Shown: positions 32,616-39,883 of the stretch, piece after piece
How positions within the stretch are numbered: position 1 is the stretch's first letter
Layout of the letters: each line of letters starts with the position of its first letter
NCBI GenBank assembly: GCA_001799615.1
Contig: MGTU01000005.1
Coordinates: 1 to 39,883 of the forward strand
Source: Elusimicrobia bacterium GWA2_61_42
Lineage (GTDB): Bacteria; Elusimicrobiota; Elusimicrobia; Elusimicrobiales; UBA9959
Direction of reading: 5' to 3'
DNA length: 39,883 bases
Translations under genes and position numbers: made by a program
The notes under the pieces: generated by a model
What the model was told of the DNA's origin: nothing
The model's database searches: none
Seen by the model: the letters and a program-made list of their open reading frames with translations, nothing else

Positions 32616-33052
32616 CTCTTGTAGCGGTTTTGCGGTGTTTGCTTTTTCGGACTGGATAGGCGCAGGCGTTACGGTTGTATTGCGGAATCCAGCGAATATT
32701 ATTGAGGAGGCGTTGTTATGAATATGAAACTGAATATTACGCGGATCCTGTCATTGTCCGTCTTGTTGATGCTGCCGGCTTTTGCGGCGGCGGGGCAGCG
32801 CAAGGCCGTAAGAAAGGCCGCGTTGCCGAAGCTGGCCTCGGACGGCTCCACCTTCAGGGCTTTCAGCAAACCCGCCGCGGGTGCGGGGAGCACTACTACC
32901 CAGGACGGTGGGGAGGCCTCGGGCGCCGAAGTCAACGGTGCGCAATCCACCGGCGGTGCGGGCGTGTCGGTTGGCGTGGGTATTGTTCAGAACCCGGGGG
33001 GTGTACAGAATACAGGAACCTCTCGCGCTGGCGCGGCCGGCGGCAGCGGCGG
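32461..33052 (+). repeat. 592-bp direct repeat, copy 1 (tail Z - leader - head)
   Basis: The last 155 bp of gene 1, the intergenic leader and the first 335 bp of gene 2 form one block. It recurs at 33703-34295 across the gene 2/gene 3 junction with only scattered differences. The two copies flank the variable part of gene 2 (33053-33702). Recombination between them would delete or duplicate one whole gene unit. Confidence 0.8.
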
Positions 33053-33857
33053 AAAAACATCCAGTGCGGGCAGTTCCGCGGCAAAAGGCTACTGGTGCGT
33101 TTCCGACGCAGGCCACCTTGACACCCAACTAGGCACACGCTTGGTCTATAACGGTGCGGGACCAGCCCCCGCAATGGGAAGACAGGCTTGTAGATGCGAA
33201 AATGTGGATCTTTCAGAGAGCGGGCAGAGCCGACACAGGAAAATGAGCAGGGGGGAAGCTATTTCCTTCTCTTTCGTCACGGACGCAAGCGAGCGGGTGG
33301 GCGCTTTTGAAACCGGCATGAACACCAGCGGGGCCACTGTTCCAAGATTCATGACGCTATCGGAGTATCCCTGCGACTTCAGTTACGCGGGGTTTGACTC
33401 AAAAAATGGTTGTGCCGGGACGGGGAATTACGCCGGCGGAGTGGTATTCAAGGTCGGGCAGGTAGATTACTCGGCATGCCAGTTAAAGCCCAATACCCGG
33501 TATTACTTTAACGTCCGCAATGAGAATCCCTCCACCGGGGATGTGCGCCATCCTAACTCCCGCGGACAGGATACCTGCGAGCCGGGCGACACCTGCGGTT
33601 TTGTGTTCGCCCCTCAATTCGGAGGAAGCAATAATAGCGCCGCCGAGGCTGTGCCTGCCGGCGGTGCTGCCGGAGCTATGGGAAACGGCACTCCTGCCGC
33701 TGAGCAGTGCAATGCGCTGATGTGTTCCGGCGGGTCGCTTCAACTTACGTCTTACCACTTCAGCCCGCCGCCGCCGGCTTGCGCGGGCAAGAGGGCCGGG
33801 CAGGCGTGCTCTTCGGGTGAGGGCTGCCTGCTCTCCCAGCCGACGGCCTGCAATTAG
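32718..33857 (+). CDS. Tandem secreted family, member 2 (module X, tail Z)
   Basis: A 379-residue exported protein; ATG 32718 follows GAGGAGG. The head is shared, extended by the linker GIVQNPGGVQNTG. Next comes a Cys-rich module X (YWCVSDAG...GPAPAMGRQACRCEN) found also in members 3 and 6. The middle domain runs GEAISFSFVTD, LSEYPCDFSY, CQLKPNTRYYFNVRN, CEPGDTCGFVF. The protein ends with tail Z (CNALMCSGG...GEGCLLSQPTACN), nearly identical to that of member 1. Tail Y is absent. The function is unknown; a secreted or surface location is inferred from the signal peptide and cysteines. Confidence 0.75.
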   Translation: MNMKLNITRILSLSVLLMLPAFAAAGQRKAVRKAALPKLASDGSTFRAFSKPAAGAGSTTTQDGGEASGAEVNGAQSTGGAGVSVGVGIVQNPGGVQNTGTSRAGAAGGSGGKTSSAGSSAAKGYWCVSDAGHLDTQLGTRLVYNGAGPAPAMGRQACRCENVDLSESGQSRHRKMSRGEAISFSFVTDASERVGAFETGMNTSGATVPRFMTLSEYPCDFSYAGFDSKNGCAGTGNYAGGVVFKVGQVDYSACQLKPNTRYYFNVRNENPSTGDVRHPNSRGQDTCEPGDTCGFVFAPQFGGSNNSAAEAVPAGGAAGAMGNGTPAAEQCNALMCSGGSLQLTSYHFSPPPPACAGKRAGQACSSGEGCLLSQPTACN

Positions 33858-34295
33858 CTCTTGTAGCGGTTTCGCGGTGCTTGCTTTTTCGGGCTGGATA
33901 GGCGCAGGCGTTACGGTTGTATTGCGGAATCCAGCGGATATTATTAAAGAGGCGTCTTTTATGAGCATGAAACTGAATATTACGCGGATCCTGTCATTGT
34001 CCGTCCTGTTGCTGCTGCCGGCTTTCGCGGCGGCGGGGCAGCGCAAGGCCGTAAGAAAGGCCGCGTTGCCGAAGCTGGTTTCGGACGGCGCCGCCTTCAG
34101 GGCTTTCAACAAACCAGCCGCGGGTGCGGGGAGCACTACTACCCAGGACGGTGGGGAGGCCTCGGGCGCCGAAGTCAACCGTGCGCAATCCACCGGCGGT
34201 GCGGGTGTGTCGGTAGGTGTGGGTATTGTTCAGAACCCGGGGGGGGTACAGAATACAGGAGCTTCTGGCACTGGCGCGGCCGGCGGCAGCGGCGG
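33703..34295 (+). repeat. 592-bp direct repeat, copy 2 (tail Z - leader - head)
   Basis: Second copy of the block described at 32461, covering the end of gene 2, the leader and the head of gene 3. It is one base longer than copy 1. The sequence becomes unrelated immediately after the GGCGGCAGCGGCGG at its right end. Confidence 0.8.
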
Positions 34296-34977
34296 TTTCT
34301 CGACCGCAGGGAGCGGGGGCTTCTCACGTGGGCCAGCTTCCGCTTCGGCTTTGGACGCTCAAGCTTGCGCGTGGATATCGGAAACAAGTCCCACCCCTTC
34401 ACTGTTCCCATCTCTCCCTTGCTCGTCCGCAAACGAGGGGGCCGTAAGCCATAATTCACAAAACCAGGGGAACTTCACCTGCATCTGCGACCACAGCGAG
34501 AACCCCTCAGCCGCGTCCAATCCGGTCAATCTGGAGCCCGTCTCTTTTTCGGGCGCGTCTGAGAGCCTTTGCTCAATGTACGGTCTCATGACGAATATCG
34601 TGCTGCCCCGTGGGGGAAATACAAGTATACGCCTGCCTATAACGGCAATGCAGGGCTATTCATTCGCCTTTAAGACGGGGCCTGTAGGGGAAAAGGGAGC
34701 GGCCAAAACCAATTATCTGGACGCGCAGCAGTATATGAGCCTCAGCAAGAACACATGTGATTATGATCAGGAACTGGTTGCTAAAAAATGTGCCAAGGGG
34801 CAGACTAACAATGACGGCCCCCACATCTATTATAAAGTGGGCGGAACGAGCCCCTACGAGTGTATTCTTGAGCCCAATACCGTGTATTACATTAACATTA
34901 GGAATGCGATTCGGAAGTCTAATACACGGGAGTTTATCGATACTTGTCCAGGCATGTGCAGTTTTATGCTTTTTTAA
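33961..34977 (+). CDS. Tandem secreted family, member 3 (module X, no tail)
   Basis: A 338-residue exported protein; ATG 33961 follows AGAGG and begins the shared head, whereas the longer open frame adds a non-homologous segment from the leader. Module X is present as CAWISETSPTPSLFPSLPCSS, then GNFTCICDHSEN. Middle domain: GYSFAFKTGPV, LSKNTCDYDQEL, CILEPNTVYYINIRN, CPGMCSFMLF, where the protein stops. It lacks both tails Y and Z and is among the shortest members; it may be a natural short form or have lost its tail. It lies 51 bases before member 4. Confidence 0.75.
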   Translation: MSMKLNITRILSLSVLLLLPAFAAAGQRKAVRKAALPKLVSDGAAFRAFNKPAAGAGSTTTQDGGEASGAEVNRAQSTGGAGVSVGVGIVQNPGGVQNTGASGTGAAGGSGGFSTAGSGGFSRGPASASALDAQACAWISETSPTPSLFPSLPCSSANEGAVSHNSQNQGNFTCICDHSENPSAASNPVNLEPVSFSGASESLCSMYGLMTNIVLPRGGNTSIRLPITAMQGYSFAFKTGPVGEKGAAKTNYLDAQQYMSLSKNTCDYDQELVAKKCAKGQTNNDGPHIYYKVGGTSPYECILEPNTVYYINIRNAIRKSNTREFIDTCPGMCSFMLF

Positions 34978-35028
34978 TGCAATCCAGGTGGGCCAGGTGG
35001 CGCTTATTAATACTATCGAGGTAACAGT

Positions 35029-36114
35029 ATGAGCACGAGGCGAAATATTGCGGGGATTTTGTCGCTGGTAATATTGTTCCTGTTGCCCCCGGCTTTTGCG
35101 GCGGCAGGGCAGCGCAAGGCCGTAAAAAAGGCCGCGTTGCCGAGGCTGGTTTCGGACGGCGCCGCCTTCAGGGCTTTCAGCAAACCCGCCGCGGGTGCGG
35201 GGAGTACGACTGCCCAGGGCGGTGGGGAGGCCTCGGGCGCCGAAGTCAACGGTGCGCAATTCACCGGCGGTGCGGGCGTGTCGGTTGGCGTGGGTATTAT
35301 ACCCGCCAGTGGAGGGATGACTGGTGCCAACTCTTCTTCTAAATCGCCTGCTTCGGGAGGACAGGCGACCGGCTCCGCCAAGACCGCCTCGGTCTCCGGT
35401 GCGCCGCCGCAAGATTGTCCGTCCACAACAGCAACCATTGTGCCCTTGCAGGGACACCGCATATGGAAGTTGGGACGAGGTCAATCGCTCGCGTTTGAGT
35501 TTACCACAGGTCCCAACTCCGTTGGGGAAATCGATACGGTTGAAACAGCTGACATTGCCATGGCAAGTCGTTATGCCACGTTCTCGACCTGTCCCGGAGA
35601 TTTTTCGGTAAAGACATCCGATTGGTTTGTGTCGGGTTCGGCATTAACCGCCGGCCTCAATTATTACACGGGCGAGCAGAAGCACCCCGGATTCGCTAAT
35701 CTCCGACCCAACACGCGCTACTATTTCAACATCCGCCATGCGGTTCAAAGCGCCTCCGGGCTTGTCGAATCATGCCCGACATCCTGGGGAGAGACGCCGG
35801 TGCCGTATTGTGCGTTTTGGTTGGAGTATTCTGGCGACTGGGCCATAGGCGGTGTGAAGCCGGGCGGATCAACGGTAATCCCCGCTTCACCCGAATGTGC
35901 TCCTCCTCCGGCTATGACAGCCGAAGAGAAGATGCAATGGTGTATCAACGATCCGGAAAACAAACAGGTTTACGGGGCCAATGTGTCCACCTATTGCGGA
36001 GGCATTCTTTCCTATATATCCGGATATGTCAAGTACCCCGGGCTGGACGTGCGGGGCTGTCCGATGACCAATAATTCATTGCCGTGCGGCGGCTTCAGCC
36101 CATGCTATCAATAA
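35029..36114 (+). CDS. Tandem secreted family, member 4 (tail Y)
   Basis: A 361-residue exported protein. Its first residues (MSTRRNIAGILSLVILFLLP) differ more from the other members than the head that follows, which is again nearly identical. Linker: GIIPASGGMTGANSSSKSPA. Middle domain: GQSLAFEFTTGPN, FSTCPGDFSV, NLRPNTRYYFNIRH, CPTSWGETPVPYCAFW. Tail Y: PPPAMTAEEKMQWCIN...YISGYVKYPGLDVRG, ending LPCGGFSPCYQ, an ending shared with member 7. Module X and tail Z are absent. Ribosome site: GAGG about seven bases before the ATG. Confidence 0.75.
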   Translation: MSTRRNIAGILSLVILFLLPPAFAAAGQRKAVKKAALPRLVSDGAAFRAFSKPAAGAGSTTAQGGGEASGAEVNGAQFTGGAGVSVGVGIIPASGGMTGANSSSKSPASGGQATGSAKTASVSGAPPQDCPSTTATIVPLQGHRIWKLGRGQSLAFEFTTGPNSVGEIDTVETADIAMASRYATFSTCPGDFSVKTSDWFVSGSALTAGLNYYTGEQKHPGFANLRPNTRYYFNIRHAVQSASGLVESCPTSWGETPVPYCAFWLEYSGDWAIGGVKPGGSTVIPASPECAPPPAMTAEEKMQWCINDPENKQVYGANVSTYCGGILSYISGYVKYPGLDVRGCPMTNNSLPCGGFSPCYQ

Positions 36115-36212
36115 CGGGGATATTAACTATCCGATTACGGCGTAGGGCGCAGCCTGACTTGTTTTAAAGAGTGCCACCAGAGTGTAAAGCCGGTTATTAT
36201 TGAGGAGGCGTT

Positions 36213-37274
36213 ATGAATATGAAACTGAATATTACGCGGATCCTGTCATTGTCCGTCTTGTTGCTGCTGCCGGCTTTTGCGGCGGCGGGGCAGCGCAAGG
36301 CCGTAAGAAAGGCCGCGTTGCCGAAGCTGGCCTCGGACGGCTCCACCTTCAGGGCTTTCAACAAACCCGCCGCGGGTGCGGCGAGCACGACTACCCAGGA
36401 CGCTGCGGAGGACTCAAACACCGAAGGCAACAGTGCGCAATCCACCGGCGGTGCGGGCTTGTCAATGGGCGTCGCGGTCAACCCCGGCTCCTCCAAAGGC
36501 TCATTAGGTGTTGTGGGCGCCGCTCCTGGCAAGTCGGCGGGCGGACGTGCCGCTTCCTCCGCTCCCGCTCCCTCGATCCCTTCGGGTTGCAGGGTGATAA
36601 CCTCCGGGCCTGGATCTACGGAAGATTCCCTCCCGCGCCAAGTGGTCATGGACCGGGGTGAAATGTTCGCTTTTGAATTCACCGTGGGGGACTATTCGGC
36701 GCCTATTTCGATTGGTACCGGATATGCCGCCGCGATGTCTCCCGATGGCGGGTATGGGCTTTCCCAACACCTGAGTCTTTCTCAGAATCCCTGTGATTTT
36801 TCACAAAAGTTGGACGCGGCCGGCTGCGCGATTTATCGTGACCAGGACTCTTTCTTTTATTACTACAAGGACGATGTCTGGTATGACGCACAAAACAGAC
36901 CGAACAGAGGTTTTTGCAAAGTAACGCCGGGCAAGACCTATTATTTCAATGTGGCGAATGTGACATCCAACGGGGTGGATTCTTGTAAACCTGGCTTCAC
37001 TTGCGCCTATACGATTTTCCATGGAGGGGGGCGCCAAATCAAGCAGGGGAATTCTGCCGCTGCCCCCACGCCTGTGGCCGAGTCCGTCTGCGTGCCGCCC
37101 CCGGCAATGGCGGCTGCTGAAAAGATAGAATGGTTCTGCAGTCAGCCGGGAAATCAGGGGCCAAACTGCCAGGTTAAGGCAAAAACCCTGCTTCCGTATA
37201 TTTCCGACTATGCCAAATACCCGGGCCTGGATGTGCGCGGCTGCCCATGTACGGCGACAAATCCCTGTTTATAG
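36213..37274 (+). CDS. Tandem secreted family, member 5 (tail Y)
   Basis: A 353-residue exported protein; ATG 36213 follows GAGGAGG. The signal peptide and basic segment match member 2, but the linker has drifted (AAEDSNTEGNSAQSTGG, then LSMGVAVNPGSSKG). Middle domain: GEMFAFEFTVGDYS, LSQNPCDFSQKLDAAGC, CKVTPGKTYYFNVAN, CKPGFTCAYTIF. Tail Y: CVPPPAMAAAEKIEWFCSQ, then LLPYISDYAKYPGLDVRGC; it ends CTATNPCL. Module X and tail Z are absent. The 98-bp gap upstream keeps only a short part of the family leader. Confidence 0.75.
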   Translation: MNMKLNITRILSLSVLLLLPAFAAAGQRKAVRKAALPKLASDGSTFRAFNKPAAGAASTTTQDAAEDSNTEGNSAQSTGGAGLSMGVAVNPGSSKGSLGVVGAAPGKSAGGRAASSAPAPSIPSGCRVITSGPGSTEDSLPRQVVMDRGEMFAFEFTVGDYSAPISIGTGYAAAMSPDGGYGLSQHLSLSQNPCDFSQKLDAAGCAIYRDQDSFFYYYKDDVWYDAQNRPNRGFCKVTPGKTYYFNVANVTSNGVDSCKPGFTCAYTIFHGGGRQIKQGNSAAAPTPVAESVCVPPPAMAAAEKIEWFCSQPGNQGPNCQVKAKTLLPYISDYAKYPGLDVRGCPCTATNPCL

Positions 37275-37356
37275 TTACATAAGACATGGGCGATTTGGCG
37301 CAAATACGCATTGATATGGAATATTGGGCCGGTTTGAGAGTAAGAGGGACGCCGCC

Positions 37357-38331
37357 ATGAACATAAAACGTCGTGTAACAGGAATCCTGTCGGTGTCTGT
37401 TCTGTTGCTGCTGCCGGCTTTTGCGGCGGCGGGGCAGCGCAAGGCCGTAAAAAAGGCCGCGTTGCCTAGGCTGGTTTCTGACGGCGCCGCCTTTAGGCCT
37501 TTCAGCAAACCCGCCGCGGGTGCGGGGAGCACTACTACCGAGGATGGTGGGGAGGCCTCGGGCGCCGAAGTCAACGGTGCGCAATCCACCGGCGGTGCGG
37601 GCGTGTCGGTGGGCGCCGTGGATAAACAGGTCGCCCAGGGCTCAGGTCTGTCGTCGAGAAGAGGGGGAGGCGGTTTCCCGGGCCAGCCTGCCTGTACGCC
37701 AAGAGCGGCCGTCACGAGCGTACAGAGTGTTTGTTCGTGGAATTATACCGGTACTGTCGGCCCTGCGCCGCTAATGCCGTCTGGTGCCTGTACACAAAGT
37801 AATGCCGGTGCATTTGTTGACTTTGGCCCCGCTCGTTCATACACCTGTGTCTGCTCACAGCAACCCGTTGTGACCCAAGCCGCGGTTGTTTGCCCAAAAA
37901 TTCTAACAACTCCCACAACTCAGGGGCCGGTGCCGGCAGGCTGCTCGATTCTGCCCGTTACTTGGGCGCCTGGTCTGGAAATGCGCCAGGGGATGGAGAG
38001 GACGCCGCGCCAAACGATTAATGCGGGAGAAATGCAGGCATTCAGAATGACGGGAACATCTTTGCCTGGAGGTCATGTTTCAATCGACTACGCCCACTGC
38101 AATACCGATTTTTCCGTTTCGGCCAATGCGTGCGATTGGGAAACTGTTAATGTGTGCGCAGCAGGCGGCATAAATCCCAATATCGTTGTCCAGACGTCCG
38201 ACCAACCCAGGCTTATCGGTGCATGTGTGATGGAGGCGGGGAAGCCCTTTTACCTCAACGTGCGCCCCAGTGTGCGCGGTGCAGGTGCGCAGATGATGGG
38301 CGAAAACTGTCCATATTACCTTTCGTGGTAA
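37357..38331 (+). CDS. Tandem secreted family, member 6 (module X, no tail)
   Basis: A 324-residue exported protein; ATG 37357 begins the shared head (MNIKRRVTGILSVSVLLLLP), and an in-frame ATG 11 codons upstream is not supported by the family. The linker is short (GAVDKQVAQGSGLSSRRGGG). Module X: VCSWNYTGTVGPAPLMPSGAC, then YTCVCSQQP. Middle domain: CSILPVTWAPGL, GEMQAFRMTG, CNTDFSVSANACDW, CVMEAGKPFYLNVRP, CPYYLSW. This is closest to member 1, so those two form a subgroup. It ends right after the domain, without tails. The next gene starts 14 bases later. Confidence 0.75.
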   Translation: MNIKRRVTGILSVSVLLLLPAFAAAGQRKAVKKAALPRLVSDGAAFRPFSKPAAGAGSTTTEDGGEASGAEVNGAQSTGGAGVSVGAVDKQVAQGSGLSSRRGGGGFPGQPACTPRAAVTSVQSVCSWNYTGTVGPAPLMPSGACTQSNAGAFVDFGPARSYTCVCSQQPVVTQAAVVCPKILTTPTTQGPVPAGCSILPVTWAPGLEMRQGMERTPRQTINAGEMQAFRMTGTSLPGGHVSIDYAHCNTDFSVSANACDWETVNVCAAGGINPNIVVQTSDQPRLIGACVMEAGKPFYLNVRPSVRGAGAQMMGENCPYYLSW

Positions 38332-38345
38332 ATGAGGGGGCGTTT

Positions 38346-39440
38346 ATGAACAGCAAACTGAATATTACGCGGATCCTGTCATTGTCCGTCCTGTTGCTGC
38401 TGCCGGCTTTCGCGGCGGCGGGGCAGCGCAAGGCCGTAAAAAAGGCCGCGTTGCCTAGGCTGGTTTCTGACGGCGCCGCCTTTAGGCCTTTCAGCAAACC
38501 CGCCACGGGTGCGGGGAGCACTACTACCCAGGACGGTGGGGAGGCCATGAGCACCGAAGTCAACGGTGCGCAATCCACCGGCGGTGCGGGCGTGTCGGTT
38601 GGCGTGGGTATTGTTCAGAACCAAGGGGGCGTACAAAATACAGGGACCTCTCGCGCTGGAGCGGCCGGCGGCGGCGGAAAAACATCCAGTGCGGGCAGCT
38701 CAGCGACAGCGTCCCCTGCGTCCGCGGCCGCAGTCCCTTCCGGGGTAATTATCGCAAAATGGACGGCGGGGCCGTTTGCCGCCGACCCCGCGTTTGCAAC
38801 GGGGCAATCTTATGCCCTGGAGTTTATGAGCGGAACCGACACCTCTATCGGCAGCTTCTCCACCTGCGAAACAACCTCCTACGGTGACAACCATGAGGTG
38901 GCTATTTCACAGTCGCCGGGAGATTTCAGCGGCACAGATATAACTTGTCACCGGGTTTTTGGCCCCCTTGGAGGCCATCTGTCTTACGTAACCGACTCCG
39001 GAACAAAAGCAAAACAACCTGGGGTGTATTGTTTTCTGAAACCTTCCACGAAATACTACATCAACCTCAGGTTCATCGGCTCGCAGGCTAGGCAGGCAAA
39101 CTGGTCGCTGACCGATGAATGGAAGTGCATGCCGCAATACAATAGGTGTGATATTCATCTCGGCCACTCTCCGCAAAAAGACGCAACTGGGCCGGCCCCC
39201 ATCATTTCGAACACGGCTTCCCCGACGATCACCCCCACTCGTCCCACACCGATGACCAGCGCGGAAAAGATAGAGTGGTTCTGCAGTCTGCCGGAAAACC
39301 AGGATGCCAACTGCCGCGGGCGGGCAACTGCGCTGCTCCCCTACATTTCCGATTATGCTAAGTACCCCGGCCTGGATGTGCGGGGTGACCCCTTGGATAC
39401 CAGCCTTCCCTGCGGCGGTTTCAGCCCATGCAATGAGTAG
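38346..39440 (+). CDS. Tandem secreted family, member 7 (tail Y)
   Basis: A 364-residue exported protein; ATG 38346 is preceded by GAGGGGG, and longer in-frame starts overlap member 6 and lack homology. The head and linker (GIVQNQGGVQNTGTSRAGA, then GGKTSSAGSSA) match member 2 closely, so this head was probably copied from it or the reverse. Middle domain: GQSYALEFMSGTD, ISQSPGDFSG, CFLKPSTKYYINLR, CDIHLGHS. Tail Y: PMTSAEKIEWFCSLPENQ, then LLPYISDYAKYPGLDVRG, ending LPCGGFSPCNE. Module X and tail Z are absent. Confidence 0.75.
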   Translation: MNSKLNITRILSLSVLLLLPAFAAAGQRKAVKKAALPRLVSDGAAFRPFSKPATGAGSTTTQDGGEAMSTEVNGAQSTGGAGVSVGVGIVQNQGGVQNTGTSRAGAAGGGGKTSSAGSSATASPASAAAVPSGVIIAKWTAGPFAADPAFATGQSYALEFMSGTDTSIGSFSTCETTSYGDNHEVAISQSPGDFSGTDITCHRVFGPLGGHLSYVTDSGTKAKQPGVYCFLKPSTKYYINLRFIGSQARQANWSLTDEWKCMPQYNRCDIHLGHSPQKDATGPAPIISNTASPTITPTRPTPMTSAEKIEWFCSLPENQDANCRGRATALLPYISDYAKYPGLDVRGDPLDTSLPCGGFSPCNE

Positions 39441-39449
39441 AGGGTCGGA

Positions 39450-39745
39450 ATATCAAGGCGACGTTGTGAACGCCAAATGGAATACAGCGGGGAGTCTGTT
39501 ATTGTCCCCGGCTTTCCCGGCCGGAGTGCAGCGCATATTGTTATAGCCGATCTCCACATGCCTGAAATGGCCGGTAATCCCATGGTAGCCATGCTGGGTA
39601 TGTCTCTCGGCCTTTCGGGTTCCCAATGCTGACAATCACCGGGGCGGCGTTTCCCGAACTTGTGGATATACGGATACCGAAATAGATCCCCGTGCTTTTA
39701 AAACCGGCTGACTTCGACAAAAGATCACGCGAGGCTGAATGGATC
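39450..39745 (+). pseudogene. Frameshifted response-regulator receiver pseudogene
   Basis: Three pieces of a receiver appear in order but in different frames. The first is IVIADLHMPEMAGN (around 39536-39577), the phosphoacceptor strand. Then comes FPMLTITGAAFPEL (around 39620-39662), the switch-Thr strand. The last is IPVLLKPADFDKRSREAEW (around 39686-39742), the Lys-Pro strand and last helix. In-frame stops lie between them. An upstream piece, GDVVNAKWNTAGSLLL, may be the second strand. KPADF also occurs in the receiver at 17458. No intact gene can be drawn in 39441-39827. Confidence 0.6.
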
Positions 39746-39768
39746 GCTAAAAAACAATACAAAAACCG

Positions 39769-39821
39769 TAACCGTAATGTAACTGTTATATAACCGCGGT
39801 TTAACCCGGTGTGCGTAGACT
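39769..39821 (+). promoter_or_regulatory. Second four-repeat TAAC box array with -10
   Basis: TAAC occurs at 39769, 39780, 39791 and 39802, each exactly 11 bp from the last, with ATAACCGCGGTTTAACCC closely matching the 31.3-kb array. A possible -10, TAGACT (39816-39821), starts 14 bases after the last TAAC, the same offset as at 31359. TATAAG at 39821-39826 is an alternative -10. The ATG of the next gene is at 39828. Confidence 0.72.
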
Positions 39822-39827
39822 ATAAGT

Positions 39828-39883
39828 ATGAAAACGCTCGCCGGCATACTGATAACCCTCCTGGCCTCGGGTTCCGTTCTGAA
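39828..39883 (+). CDS. Start of a secreted-protein gene, partial
   Basis: Eighteen codons are visible before the right edge. MKTLAGILITLLASGSVL is a typical Sec signal peptide start (one Lys, then a hydrophobic core). There is no Shine-Dalgarno; the context ACTATAAGTATG is identical to that before the clostripain-like gene at the left edge. Because it follows a TAAC-box array like the one before the tandem family, it probably belongs to the same regulon. It does not start like the seven tandem members. Confidence 0.55.
   Translation, partial: MKTLAGILITLLASGSVL

Noticed and set aside
37700..38345. Longer starts for tandem members 3, 6 and 7
   Set aside because: The longer frames add non-homologous residues; family alignment and ribosome sites fix the starts at 33961, 37357 and 38346.
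31470..39440. Diversity-generating retroelement
   Set aside because: Variation is spread over whole domains with length changes and is not confined to adenine positions of a short repeat; no reverse transcriptase or template repeat is seen.
1..39883. tRNA or rRNA genes
   Set aside because: I saw no convincing tRNA cloverleaf with a TTCGA loop and no rRNA-like sequence; the cloverleaf-type repeats lack tRNA features.

Overview
The window reads as a chromosomal segment of a GC-rich diderm bacterium using the standard code. The diderm reading rests on apolipoprotein N-acyltransferase (lnt), a predicted outer-membrane beta-barrel protein and many Sec-exported proteins. The mix of stand-alone receiver proteins, giant secreted repeat proteins and a T9SS/FlgD-like C-terminal domain is reminiscent of Elusimicrobiota or a similar uncultured lineage. 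That assignment is a guess from gene style; no marker was compared with a database.

Left third (1-15.8 kb), mostly housekeeping. A clostripain-like peptidase runs off the left edge on the minus strand. A four-gene plus-strand operon follows: M3 metallopeptidase, LPG-synthase-type membrane protein, GT4 glycosyltransferase and glutamine-hydrolysing asparagine synthase. Next come trmL, a minus-strand set (secreted protein, beta-barrel protein, zinc-ribbon membrane metalloprotease), then secA, lnt and a histone-deacetylase-family hydrolase. The gaps hold a dispersed family of multi-hairpin palindromes (about 1080, 7316 and 13137), plus a further structured element at 878.

Middle (15.9-31.3 kb). 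A minus-strand array of orphan response regulators has four single-domain receivers, two winged-helix regulators (one with a degenerate receiver), a receiver remnant and a 38-residue membrane peptide missed by usual ORF cut-offs. No histidine kinase is present. Facing it is a plus-strand run of five exported proteins: a T9SS/FlgD-like C-terminal-domain protein, two fibre-like proteins, a 1054-residue protein built on a 17-residue repeat, and a 14-unit SBBP-type beta-propeller protein. An OmpR-family regulator closes this block.

Right quarter (31.3-39.9 kb), the most unusual part. Seven tandem paralogous secreted proteins share nearly the same signal peptide and Ser/Gly/Thr-rich head but carry strongly diverged cysteine-containing domains and interchangeable modules. 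Their leading promoter carries four 11-bp direct repeats (TAAC core) just downstream of the OmpR-family regulator. The same four-repeat array, at the same distance from a possible -10 box, precedes the partial gene at the right edge. A frameshifted receiver-domain pseudogene lies between. My inference is a response-regulator-controlled, recombination-prone array of diversified surface or secreted proteins.
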